DNA of 64,000 nucleotides from an uncultured Alphaproteobacteria bacterium (GCA_944392235.1 CALXVZ010000001.1:83059-147058), one strand, 5' to 3'; counted from the first letter of the stretch, positions 1 to 8,071 are shown. Notes: a model not told the origin generated them from the letters alone. Numbers and translations: made by a program.

Positions 1-121
1 GTTTTCTTGATTTGTTTGCATATTCTGTTTCGTAACTTGATTACCTTACCGATTATCTCTCCCAAACTGCGGTTTACAAAAAAATAAAAAAAGTGAGAAC
101 TATTTTTCTTAAAATTGACTT

Positions 122-142
122 GTTCTTCTGTAAAAGGAGAAC
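122..142 (+). promoter_or_regulatory. Inverted repeat covering the Shine-Dalgarno of the first ORF
   Basis: GTTCTTCT (122-129) can pair with AGGAGAAC (135-142), including one G-T pair. The right arm contains the AAGGAG that would initiate the ORF at 146. It could be an operator or an RNA hairpin hiding the ribosome site; the sequence alone does not decide. Confidence 0.35.
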
Positions 143-145
143 AAC

Positions 146-277
146 ATGACCGATTTAGAAGATTTCATAACGCTGCTTGGACCTGAATTTAAGGTCTATT
201 TGCAACACAAAAGTATAGATAATTTATTGCAAAAAAACTGGATAATAAGCAAAATCCAAGCATTTATTGTGAAATGA
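146..277 (+). CDS. Small hypothetical protein (43 aa), prophage-type context
   Basis: ATG at 146 is preceded by a good AAGGAG (134-139, spacing 6). The 43-residue product starts MTDLEDFITLLGPEF and has no recognisable domain, signal peptide or membrane segment. It ends 12 bases before the DUF2924 reading frame, so the two look cotranscribed. DUF2924 genes typically sit in prophage or integrative elements next to small regulators and a recombinase, so this may be a small phage-type regulator. That role is inference from position only. Confidence 0.45.
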   Translation: MTDLEDFITLLGPEFKVYLQHKSIDNLLQKNWIISKIQAFIVK

Positions 278-289
278 AAGGAGTTTCCG

Positions 290-701
290 ATGATTGAGGA
301 AGATTTAGCCAAGCTCAACACCATGAACATTAACGAGTTAAAGAAGCTATTCTTACGCTATTTTAACGCACGCCCAACCTTAAAGACCAAGGAGACCTAT
401 ATCCTCAAACTTTCTTATCGGATGCAGGAATTGGAGTTTGGCGGTTTATCTTCGACCAGTCGTTCCTTCTTGAGCAAAATCTCAAGCCAAGGTACCAAAT
501 GTCAAAAAGGTCGCAATCGCGCCGATAGGAACCAAAATCATCAAACAGTACAAAGGCCGCGATTATGTCATCCACGTACTTGAAAACGGCTATGAACTAG
601 ATGGACAAAGATTTAAGAGCTTATCCGGTATGGCTAAGAAAATTACCGGTATGAAAATCTCCGGCAGTGCATTCTTTGGATTTAACTTGCGAGGTAATTA
701 A
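290..701 (+). pseudogene. DUF2924 family protein, frameshifted
   Basis: The first part reads from ATG 290 (SD AAAGGAG just before) and contains MNINELKKLFLRYF and QELEFGGLS, typical of the DUF2924 N-terminus. From about 480-500 the family match continues in another frame: GTKIIKQYKGRDYVIHV, then GYELDGQRFKSLSG and ITGMKISGSAFFGF, ending at the TAA at 699-701. One indel near 490 therefore splits the gene; the unshifted frame runs to 583 as unrelated residues. DUF2924 proteins are short, of unknown function, and usually occur in alphaproteobacterial prophages beside a serine recombinase. No recombinase is visible here, so the element looks decayed. A sequencing error at one base would be the alternative explanation. 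Confidence 0.8.
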
Positions 702-868
702 TGGAAGAGCGAAAAAAGTCAGATGTGCAATTTATACCTGAAAATCAACCGACGAAGGCTTGGATAAGGAATTTAACATCCTCGAGGCTCAGCGAGAAGC
801 TAGAATTAACTACTTTTTCTAAGTTGATTGATGATAGGATGAGCTCAAATGCTTTTTTGTACCGGTAA
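701..868 (+). CDS. Short ORF after the DUF2924 remnant (55 aa), doubtful
   Basis: The ATG at 701 overlaps the stop of the DUF2924 remnant by one base, the arrangement expected for a translationally coupled gene, and the frame stays open to 868. The product (MEERKKSDVQFIPENQP...) has no recognised domain. In related elements a recombinase gene follows DUF2924, so this may be the truncated start of the next element gene. Its short length and the broken DNA around it make it uncertain. Confidence 0.3.
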   Translation: MEERKKSDVQFIPENQPTKAWIRNLTSSRLSEKLELTTFSKLIDDRMSSNAFLYR

Positions 869-1486
869 CGCAAAATTTTAATACTTAGGCTTCTATGACC
901 TTAAACCGTCTGACAGATAGTCAACCGTTATGTTTCGCCAAACGAAAATTAAATAAAAGCTTATACTCAATCCGTAGTCAAACAACTTAAAGTTTATCCG
1001 ATACCAAGGTAGATATTGAAGAACGAGGTGCCTCGACTGTATTTATTAAAGCTGCTATCCGTATGGAAAATGGTACTCAACCTTATTCAGATAGAGTTAT
1101 CCAAGAAGGAATAGACTAATGTTCCGACTAAATAAATGAAGTTGAATATCTGTAATCGGCTAGATTTTATGTTACGGATTTTTCAATAACTGCGTTATTG
1201 TACCGTATTTTCATGTTGATTTGGTGGACTGGATGTAGTTATTAAACAGTTTAGATATAATGCTTGTTAACATTATTTTTTTGTACAAAGAAAAAATGTT
1301 GCAACATGTTTTTGCTAATCAGGTTTACGGTTTGTCTCTGACAGAAATTATATATTGCATTCTAGATTTTTTTTTACATGGAGAGTAAAATTTTTAATAT
1401 TATTCGAGATAATAATTAAATAAATTATATTTTTTTGTTGACAAAAAGAATTTAATGTCTTACGTGTCTTTTTAAAGGAAAAAATT
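869..1486. other. Decayed, mostly non-coding DNA before the biosynthetic operon
   Basis: No full gene is visible. A start-less frame at 991-1119 reads GASTVFIKAAIRMENGTQP and ends in TAA, consistent with the tail of a lost gene. A 42-codon ORF at 1260-1388 (MLVNIIFLYKEKMLQHVF...) has no convincing ribosome site. TTGACA occurs at 1438-1443, but the -10 region (TACGTG with a 17-base spacer) is poor, so the promoter of the operon at 1487 is not firmly located. Confidence 0.5.
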
Positions 1487-2404
1487 ATGAATAAGGCAAA
1501 TGAAATCATAGTGGTTGCACCATCAGCAAGTGCGCAGACTTTTTTTAAAACAGTCAAATATGAGCGTCGGTTTCAAAACGCTAAGAAAAATGTGTCAAAA
1601 TTTTGTCATAAGTTGTCGTTTTCACGAAATGCTTTTGAAATAGATAATAACGCATCTTCATCTATCACATCAAGAGTAGATGATTTACATTATGCTTTTG
1701 ATAATAAAAATGTTGATGTTATTATGTGTGCGAGGGGAGGGTATAATTGTAACGAATTATTACGGTATCTTAATTGGGATTTAATTCAGAAAAATCCTAA
1801 AATATTTATGGGTTTTTCTGACATTACTGTATTGTGTAATGCTATATACCAAATGTCTGGATTGCCTACATATTTAGGATATAATTTTATTGATTACGGA
1901 CGCGATGATCTTAATCCTAATGTTATTTTAAATACACAAAATATCATTAAATATCATTCGGTTCACATAAGTAAGGATGAAGCGATTGTCTTTAATTATG
2001 GTGAAGCAGAGGGTATATGTATTGGTGGAAATTTATCAAGTTTCATGCTATTAAAAGGAACAATGTATATGCCGAGAGTAGATAATGCTATTCTACTGAT
2101 TGAAAGTGATCATTATTTGGCTGGAGGAGCAGATAGATTTTTTATCCGAAATTTATATTCTCTTATACAAGATAATTTGCTGAATAATCTAAAAGGTATA
2201 CTTCTTGGGCAATTTGAAGAAGATGATAATATAAATTTAATTAAATTAAAACATGACATATCTAATATAACCGAATTAAAGGATATTCCAATTATTGCAA
2301 ATATAAAATTTTCGCATAAATATCCTTCTGAAATATTCAAAATTGGTGGCAAAATTGCCATTAATGCATCTCCTAACGGTATAGAAATAAATTATAGGAG
2401 CTAA
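1487..2404 (+). CDS. S66-family peptidase (LD-carboxypeptidase / MccF-like)
   Basis: The 305-residue length is typical of S66 serine peptidases, which include muramoyl-tetrapeptide LD-carboxypeptidase and MccF, the immunity enzyme that cleaves microcin C and related aminoacyl nucleotides. Visible marks are CARGGYN (81-87), the nucleophile motif GFSDIT with Ser111, a Glu in LLIESD near 206, and a His near 277 (FSHKYP), giving the Ser-Glu-His set. ATG 1487 has AAAGGAA six bases upstream. It has no signal peptide, which fits either a cytoplasmic cell-wall recycling enzyme or an immunity enzyme. It is the first gene of a six-gene operon with only 4 bases before the next gene, so a self-protection or processing role in that pathway is plausible but inferred. 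Confidence 0.85.
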   Translation: MNKANEIIVVAPSASAQTFFKTVKYERRFQNAKKNVSKFCHKLSFSRNAFEIDNNASSSITSRVDDLHYAFDNKNVDVIMCARGGYNCNELLRYLNWDLIQKNPKIFMGFSDITVLCNAIYQMSGLPTYLGYNFIDYGRDDLNPNVILNTQNIIKYHSVHISKDEAIVFNYGEAEGICIGGNLSSFMLLKGTMYMPRVDNAILLIESDHYLAGGADRFFIRNLYSLIQDNLLNNLKGILLGQFEEDDNINLIKLKHDISNITELKDIPIIANIKFSHKYPSEIFKIGGKIAINASPNGIEINYRS

Positions 2405-2408
2405 CAGG

Positions 2409-3359
2409 ATGACTAATAATGTTTTATCTTTAAAATACATATCAGAGTATAAGGATGAATATTTACGTGAGTTGAAATCCTATCTTGCAAAAGAGTTAGA
2501 CTACTGTAATCATAATTCAAACGGATATAGTAAATTGACGATTGAATATATTAAGGAAATTCTTGCAAACTTACCCGAAAAAAATGGTGAGGATGTAGAT
2601 AATGACTATGTTTGCGGATATACAAAAAGAGATTTAAAATATAATAATTTTATTGAAGCATATCGCTTGATAAAATATCAATATTCCAAGTATTCCAATC
2701 GATATTTTAGTTTGGTTGAGGGGGTTTATGCTTCCATAATTTTGGAAATATTGAAACAAAAAAAAACAAAGGTCAGAAATGTTTTGGATTGTGGTTGTGG
2801 ACCGTCAAGACTTGCTTATGAACTCAGTATTTTTTATCAAGATGCTTGTTTTGATTTGTTAGATTTTTCTTATATTAATTTATTTTTTGCCAATAAAATA
2901 CTTAAACAAGAAGGATGTTTTTTAATTCCTTCAAAATCTTTCGGTTCAGATGATATTGAACATATTGAGATTGCGACAAAATCAGTAGACAAGCTAAATT
3001 CATATATATTTAATTTAGATGATTTGTCTGTTGATACGTTTGATTATAAGTTTGATATAATTACGGCATCTCATTCCGTTAATCTTTTGTCGGATCCTCT
3101 AAAAACTGTTAATATAATGGTAAAAATGCTTAATAAAGGCGGAATTTTGGTAATTGCGGATTTGTTGGGATGGAAGGAAAACCGTGATATGTCTCGCCGT
3201 GTTTTTTATAATCGCGAAGCTTTTTTTGAAAAAATATCAGCCATATCCGGAGTGACTGTATTGCATAAAGAAAGCGGTGGTCCATATTGTGAAGAAGTTA
3301 ATGCAGAACGATATGATCTTTATACTAATCATTTTATAGTTTTACAAAGAGAGGTTTAA
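2409..3359 (+). CDS. Class I SAM-dependent methyltransferase
   Basis: The 316-residue protein has about 120 residues of helical N-terminal sequence, then a Rossmann methyltransferase domain. Motif I is VLDCGCGPSRL (from residue 125), the acidic post-I region is DLLDFSY, and the motif IV/V area is FDIITASHSVNLL followed by KGGILVIADLLGW. These residues bind S-adenosylmethionine; the methyl acceptor cannot be read from the sequence. It starts 4 bases after the S66 peptidase and its stop overlaps the start of the next gene by one base, so it is translationally coupled within the operon. Presence beside two radical SAM proteins and a class II ligase suggests it tailors a small molecule or aminoacyl intermediate. 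Confidence 0.85.
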   Translation: MTNNVLSLKYISEYKDEYLRELKSYLAKELDYCNHNSNGYSKLTIEYIKEILANLPEKNGEDVDNDYVCGYTKRDLKYNNFIEAYRLIKYQYSKYSNRYFSLVEGVYASIILEILKQKKTKVRNVLDCGCGPSRLAYELSIFYQDACFDLLDFSYINLFFANKILKQEGCFLIPSKSFGSDDIEHIEIATKSVDKLNSYIFNLDDLSVDTFDYKFDIITASHSVNLLSDPLKTVNIMVKMLNKGGILVIADLLGWKENRDMSRRVFYNREAFFEKISAISGVTVLHKESGGPYCEEVNAERYDLYTNHFIVLQREV

Positions 3360-4528
3360 TGAAAACGGCAATTATTTGGCCTAAAGAAACGTTTATCCCC
3401 AATAGCCTTTATAAAAGATATGTTTTTATGGGGGAAGTAGCTTCTAGCTTGGAAGCTTATGGGGAAGTAAAAGTTTTAGATTTAAGTGTAACAAATGTCA
3501 GTAAGCGTTTTTTAGCAGAATTTGTATCGGGATGCCACTATATTTTTATGCCGGTTGAGGTGACAACAGTTCGGGAGGCTGTTTATATTACGGAATATAT
3601 CCGTAATTACAGTAAAGCAAAAATTGTTGTTTATGGAACGGCTCCGATTTACAATCCGAATTTTTTTGCCCGATATTTTGATATCGTTGTTAGTACCGGA
3701 TATTGGACTGAAATTTTACCGCTTATAGCCTCTGAACAAATTGATAAATTGGATATTAACGGAAAGTTATACAAACTTAAATCTGTAGCAAAAGAATTAA
3801 ATTGGTATTATCCTGATTTTAGCAAACTACCAATGGATGAATATATAAAAATTTCTAAAGGGGAAGTTGACTTGAGTGTTCAAATCGGTTGTCCATTTGA
3901 TTGTTCTTTTTGCTCAGAGAAAATATTGCATCCTCATGGAATTTTTGTTCAACGGCCGGTAGATAATATTATTAATTTCATTAATACATATAATTTTTCA
4001 GATGTTTTTTTTGATGCTACGACCTTTACGGTTGATAGAAAATGGGTTCTTGAGCTTGCTGAAGCTTTAGTTAAAAATGAGAAAAAAATACGTTGGAGAA
4101 CTGTTACTCGGGTTGACCAACTTGATGATGAAATTTGTGAAGCTATTTCAAAAGCCGGATGTTATCAAATTGGTTTAGGTATAGAAACGCTTACATCGTC
4201 TATTCAAAAAGATATTCATAAGGAAATAGGTAAACATATTATGGTCGGAATTAGCTGTTTGAAAAAATATCATATAGAACCTAGGCTTTTCTTTATTTTG
4301 GGTTTACCTAGTCAATCATTATCTGACGTTAATGCAGCTTTGGATTTTGTAAAGATGCAAAATTTTAAATCTCGTTGGAAGGAATATATTCCTTTACGCG
4401 AAACATCTAAATTTACCACTTTTGATCAATATGATAGTTATAGAGCAGATCAATTTTTTATGCACTTTGTTGAAGGAATGGATAGAGAGACTTATATGAG
4501 GGTTTTATTAAAAAATGAACGAAATTGA
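3359..4528 (+). CDS. Radical SAM protein with B12-binding-like N-terminus
   Basis: This 389-residue protein has a Rossmann-like region (about 1-120) resembling the cobalamin-binding domain of B12 radical SAM enzymes, then a radical SAM barrel. The cluster motif is GCPFDCSFC, with Cys178, Cys182 and Cys185 in CxxxCxxC spacing. WRTVTRVDQL and GLGIETL fit the SAM-binding strands of this superfamily, and FFILGLPSQS is typical of B12-dependent members. The usual DxHxxG cobalamin motif is not seen, so cobalamin may be bound base-off or not at all. The start overlaps the methyltransferase stop and the end overlaps the next gene by 14 bases. Reaction unknown: methylation, rearrangement or ring formation are all possible. 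Confidence 0.85.
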   Translation: MKTAIIWPKETFIPNSLYKRYVFMGEVASSLEAYGEVKVLDLSVTNVSKRFLAEFVSGCHYIFMPVEVTTVREAVYITEYIRNYSKAKIVVYGTAPIYNPNFFARYFDIVVSTGYWTEILPLIASEQIDKLDINGKLYKLKSVAKELNWYYPDFSKLPMDEYIKISKGEVDLSVQIGCPFDCSFCSEKILHPHGIFVQRPVDNIINFINTYNFSDVFFDATTFTVDRKWVLELAEALVKNEKKIRWRTVTRVDQLDDEICEAISKAGCYQIGLGIETLTSSIQKDIHKEIGKHIMVGISCLKKYHIEPRLFFILGLPSQSLSDVNAALDFVKMQNFKSRWKEYIPLRETSKFTTFDQYDSYRADQFFMHFVEGMDRETYMRVLLKNERN

Positions 4529-5603
4529 AAATTCACAACTACAAGGTAGAATAAAGAATATCAAAAAATTAAAATATGGTATTTATGCCGATTTAGATTT
4601 AGGTAATAATGTATGTCATATTATGTATGATAAATCACAAAAAAATTTACCTGCAAACGGTGATATTATTCGAGTTGATGCCAAAAATTTAATTTTAAGC
4701 GAAAAAATACCGACAATTTTAGTAACAAATTTAAAGATTTTAAATCGTTGCATGGATCCAAATAAGTTAAATTCTAAAATAAAAGAATTATTTATCATTC
4801 GTCGAAAAATAGAATATATTATTGAAAAAAATCTTGAAGAAGTAGGAGCTTTGAAAGTTTCTTCGGCAATTTTAACTAGATATAGAGGAACATCTAAAGT
4901 AGAACCGTTTGAAACGACTGATAAAAAAGGAAAAGAATATTTCTTACGTTTTACTCATGGTATGGCTTTAAAGAAGATTGTTTGCGATACTTTAGTTCCA
5001 GTATACGAAAATGGGAAAGTTTTTCGTAATATGGGAAAATCACAGCGACATATTCATGAATATAATATGATAGAGTCCCAATTCCCATTCAAGTCCATAG
5101 ATTATGCCATAAAGCTCTCACAACAGATAATGAAAGATATTGCTCAATATTTTGGATGTGATGATTTCAAGGAACTTCCTGTATATACTGTAGCAGAATT
5201 GTTCAACCGCGCTGGATACGACATAAACAAACTGTCGGATGAAGATATGAGAGCTATTTTCAGAAATAAACTAAAAAAACAAGATGGCCCTTTCTTTTCA
5301 ATCTATCCTCCGTATCAGTGGTCGCCGTTAACGGTGAAAAATGTTGATAATACGGCTCGTGATGCTGAGTTGGTTTATAAGAAAATGGGATTGATACATA
5401 TTTGCGAAGAAGAATATAATTATGAAAATCTCAAATTTTCCATGATACAGCAAGATAATAATCCTGCACATTTGGATCGTGATTTTTTAAATAAAATGGA
5501 GGGCGGTATGCCTCCGAGTGTTGGTGTTGCTTTCGGAACGGACAGAATTATTGCAGCTTTTCAAGCAAAAACTATTCAAGAGGTTATTCCATATGAACGA
5601 TGA
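4515..5603 (+). CDS. Class II lysyl-tRNA-synthetase-like amino acid ligase (paralogue)
   Basis: The 362-residue protein has an OB-like N-terminal domain (about 8-75) and a class II catalytic domain of LysRS type, but is shorter than a normal LysRS (about 500). Motif 2 is recognisable as GKVFRNMGKSQRHIHEY (168-183) and motif 3 as GGMPPSVGVAFGTDR (330-344, ending in the ATP-binding Arg). In true LysRS, motif 2 reads FRNE; here Met173 replaces the Glu, so amino acid or ATP handling is probably altered. The family includes EpmA, which attaches beta-lysine to EF-P, and ligases recruited to small-molecule pathways. Overlaps of 14 bases upstream and 11 bases downstream place it firmly inside the operon. 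I infer activation of an amino acid for the pathway rather than a role in translation. Confidence 0.8.
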   Translation: MNEIENSQLQGRIKNIKKLKYGIYADLDLGNNVCHIMYDKSQKNLPANGDIIRVDAKNLILSEKIPTILVTNLKILNRCMDPNKLNSKIKELFIIRRKIEYIIEKNLEEVGALKVSSAILTRYRGTSKVEPFETTDKKGKEYFLRFTHGMALKKIVCDTLVPVYENGKVFRNMGKSQRHIHEYNMIESQFPFKSIDYAIKLSQQIMKDIAQYFGCDDFKELPVYTVAELFNRAGYDINKLSDEDMRAIFRNKLKKQDGPFFSIYPPYQWSPLTVKNVDNTARDAELVYKKMGLIHICEEEYNYENLKFSMIQQDNNPAHLDRDFLNKMEGGMPPSVGVAFGTDRIIAAFQAKTIQEVIPYER

Positions 5604-6660
5604 AAATTATATTGAGTTTTTAAAATCAGGAATTTCTATTAATTCTCAGTTGGGATGCAATATTGGTTGTAAATATTGTATTGTAGGAGAATTTCAGAAA
5701 AACATAGAAAAAAATTATAAACCCATTGATATTATAGAAAAATTAAAACAGCATCGTTTCTATAATGAAAAAATTCCGCTTATTATCAATAATCGGAGCG
5801 AGCCTCTTGTGCCGTTTCTTAGGATGGATACAGTGAATTTTTTGCGTTTGCTTAAGGAAAATCATTTTAAAAATCCAAAAATTTTGATATCCAAATTACC
5901 TTTTGGAACTTCGGATTATGATGTTCTTAATCAAAACAATGTTTTTATATTTCGAACGATTTCCGGCATGCCTGCTGATATAGAACCACCTTCCAATCCC
6001 GAAAATAGGCGTAAAATATTGTTGGAAAATGATTATCTTAAAGAGCATACAGATGTTAAGCTTATTCACTATTGGCGGCCTATTGTTCGTAACCTTAATG
6101 CTTCTGAACAGATATTGGAAAATATTTTTTCGGAAATCCATTCGCATTTTGACGGAAGTGTGGTTTCTGGCATCAGAGTAACGCCGAACATAAAAAAATT
6201 ATTGGAAAAATTCGGTGGAGATTTATCAGATTGGAATGGAGATACTAATCATAAATTTTTACCTCAAGATATTTGGAATAATATTTTGAATATCAAAAAT
6301 AAGATAAATCCGAATTATCTGTTATTTAGGCATACAAGTTGTATTATTTCTTATCTCAATAAGTGTTCTGACTATAATTTACATTATTGTAAAACTAAAA
6401 ATTTAAAATATTGTGAGATTTGCCCATCATATCATCGCTGTTTAAACTTTGTTAAAAATATTAACCCAAACGAATTAAATGTTTTCTTTAAGCAATTGGG
6501 AAAAGATTTTCAATATTCTGTTTCTGATAATCAAATACTGATTATACATTCACCGATTTATCAAGAAGAATTATCTTTTTTAAAGATGGTATTACAATAT
6601 AAAATAAGTGCACAGAATATTCAAAAAAGTGGTTCGGAGGAAATGCTGTCACATGTATAA
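5593..6660 (+). CDS. Second radical SAM protein with Cys-rich C-terminus
   Basis: ATG 5593 overlaps the ligase stop by 11 bases; a longer frame from 5518 lies wholly inside the ligase gene and is rejected as the start. The 355-residue protein has GCNIGCKYC (Cys22, 26, 29) as the radical SAM cluster motif and follows with IIEKLKQHRFY and LIINNRSEPL, consistent with a shortened barrel. Six cysteines (250, 258, 266, 274, 277, 283) near the C-terminus could hold an auxiliary Fe-S cluster, as in SPASM/twitch-type enzymes, though the spacing is not one I recognise. The substrate is unknown; context suggests it modifies the product of the ligase. Confidence 0.8.
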   Translation: MNDENYIEFLKSGISINSQLGCNIGCKYCIVGEFQKNIEKNYKPIDIIEKLKQHRFYNEKIPLIINNRSEPLVPFLRMDTVNFLRLLKENHFKNPKILISKLPFGTSDYDVLNQNNVFIFRTISGMPADIEPPSNPENRRKILLENDYLKEHTDVKLIHYWRPIVRNLNASEQILENIFSEIHSHFDGSVVSGIRVTPNIKKLLEKFGGDLSDWNGDTNHKFLPQDIWNNILNIKNKINPNYLLFRHTSCIISYLNKCSDYNLHYCKTKNLKYCEICPSYHRCLNFVKNINPNELNVFFKQLGKDFQYSVSDNQILIIHSPIYQEELSFLKMVLQYKISAQNIQKSGSEEMLSHV

Positions 6661-7180
6661 ATACTTGTTATCTGATTTTCATGGAACAATAGTTGATGCA
6701 AATAGCGCATGGATTAAAGCCTATGATATTTTAGGTGCCAAAAATATGGATGATGTTATTAGAAGAGTGTATCAAAAAGAGCATAGAAAAAATATTGCGG
6801 ATGACTATAACTTAAATTACGATGAAGTTGTAGAAATATATCGACAAAATCTGCATATAAGACCTGAAGTCGTTAAATTATTGCATAATATTCCGGGCAG
6901 CCAAAATATTATTATCGTATCAAATGCCCATAAAGATAAATTATATAAAGATATTAAACAAGTGGAAAAGGAACATGATTTGAATATTTGTGACGTTTTC
7001 TGCAAAGAAGATGGAAGCAAAAGTGAGCAATCTTTATACTCTATAATCATAGCAAAATATCATATTAAAATGGCATATATGGTTGGTAATGATATACGTG
7101 AAGATTTTTGTTTAAATTCTATTATAACGAACATTTTTATTCCTTATAAAAAAACATTGCTATATAATGACAAATTATAA
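6653..7180 (+). CDS. HAD-superfamily protein, last gene of the operon
   Basis: ATG 6653 lies 8 bases inside the previous gene and is preceded by GGAGG. The 175-residue protein has HAD motif I as DFHGT (residues 8-12), motif II as VSNAHKDK, a Lys-containing CKEDGSKSEQ, and motif IV as GNDIRED. Typical HAD phosphatases have DxDxT; here His replaces the second Asp, which normally acts as general acid, so the enzyme may be slow, specialised, or not a phosphatase. The predicted role is removal of a phosphate or similar group in the pathway, which is inference. A terminator hairpin follows 83 bases downstream and closes the operon. Confidence 0.75.
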   Translation: MYKYLLSDFHGTIVDANSAWIKAYDILGAKNMDDVIRRVYQKEHRKNIADDYNLNYDEVVEIYRQNLHIRPEVVKLLHNIPGSQNIIIVSNAHKDKLYKDIKQVEKEHDLNICDVFCKEDGSKSEQSLYSIIIAKYHIKMAYMVGNDIREDFCLNSIITNIFIPYKKTLLYNDKL

Positions 7181-7262
7181 TATGTTGCTGACGATACCTT
7201 TTTAAGAGCTTGTAATTCTGGGATGTTTCCGCAACTTTAGGCTAACAGCATCATTAATACCT

Positions 7263-7287
7263 CACTTTCTTGTGGAGAGTGTTTTTG
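7263..7287 (+). terminator. Rho-independent terminator of the 1487-7180 operon
   Basis: CACTTTC (7263-7269) pairs with GAGAGTG (7275-7281) over a 5-base loop, with one G-U pair, followed directly by TTTTT. It is the first such signal downstream of the operon. Confidence 0.55.
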
Positions 7288-7350
7288 TATTGATAATTTT
7301 ATTTGATTTGTCTCCATGGAAATAGGTTTGATAAGGATGAGTGTGGATGG

Positions 7351-7671
7351 CTAATTTTCAAAATTTTTATTTATTACGTAGCCTTCTACATTTTGTTGAT
7401 ATATTTTATAATTTGTCCATGGATTTACAATTGCTGTACTTGGTAACCCTATAACAATATTATAAACATCGATGCCAACTGCAACAGGAATCCATGCTAA
7501 AGATGCTATAGTAATTCCTCCTCCTTCAATTACATTTCCCTTGAAAACTTCAACCACAGAACTACTGAATAGCAAAACGACTTCATAAGTGTTTGTCGGC
7601 AATAATAAAATTGCAGCTGTTGTTTCTTTTTTTTGAAAACCCTTCAACCTTTCCGCTTGCCCATTTTTCAT
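7351..7671 (-). CDS. Downstream frame of the split lipoprotein gene
   Basis: This 106-residue frame reads on from the lipoprotein gene at 7583-8071 after a one-base slip at a run of eight A (coding strand, 7631-7638). The overlap encodes similar residues in both frames (VEGFSKK versus LKGFQKK). The continuation has hydrophobic, Gly/Val-rich sequence (VIEGGGITIASLAWIPVAV) resembling the glycine-zipper tail of small outer-membrane lipoproteins. It has no ribosome site of its own, so it is probably the C-terminal part of one protein rather than an independent gene. Confidence 0.55.
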   Translation of the reverse strand: MKNGQAERLKGFQKKETTAAILLLPTNTYEVVLLFSSSVVEVFKGNVIEGGGITIASLAWIPVAVGIDVYNIVIGLPSTAIVNPWTNYKIYQQNVEGYVINKNFEN

Positions 7672-8071
7672 CGGTTATTTGATAATGCAGGTTGATAATT
7701 TTATCCGAATTATCAGGAGATGTTATTTTAATTATTTTATTCTTTCTTTCTCGTTTAACCTCGAAGCTAATATTATAAACAAAATCATTTTCCAGAGCTT
7801 TATATTCTTTGGGTAGCAAATATAAAACTTCCTTACCTTTGTATTTATTTTTACTAGAATAATCACAACCTTTCTGCTTATTAACTACAACTTCTTTATC
7901 ATCGACATAAACTTTGATGTCATTGTTATCACTATATGACTTTCCGGAAACACTGCAAATAACAAATTCAATATTGTCATCATAATAAGTAGGCGTATAG
8001 CCGATGCAACCAAAAAGAAAAAATATTGGTAATATAAGACATATATTATGTACTAAGATAGAAAGTTTCAT
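7583..8071 (-). CDS. Putative lipoprotein, probably truncated by frameshift
   Basis: The ATG at 8071 is preferred over an upstream TTG at 8092 because AAGG precedes it. It yields a signal peptide with lipobox FLFGC, then a soluble domain (YVDDKEVVVNKQKG, then a Lys/Arg-rich strand region). The protein would be lipidated and membrane anchored. The frame stops soon after an A8 tract, and the next frame continues with plausible protein sequence to 7351. The full-length form would be about 240 residues, if the slip is restored. Function not recognised; it stands alone between convergent and divergent neighbours. Confidence 0.65.
   Translation of the reverse strand: MKLSILVHNICLILPIFFLFGCIGYTPTYYDDNIEFVICSVSGKSYSDNNDIKVYVDDKEVVVNKQKGCDYSSKNKYKGKEVLYLLPKEYKALENDFVYNISFEVKRERKNKIIKITSPDNSDKIINLHYQITDEKWASGKVEGFSKKRNNSCNFIIADKHL

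Noticed and set aside
1213-1245. Ten-codon ORF MLIWWTGCSY as a microcin-like precursor
   Set aside because: No ribosome site, and ORFs this short arise by chance; kept out despite the MccF-like neighbour.
5518-5592. Upstream start of the second radical SAM gene
   Set aside because: The extra 25 residues lie inside the ligase gene and do not resemble a radical SAM N-terminus; ATG 5593 gives the normal overlap.
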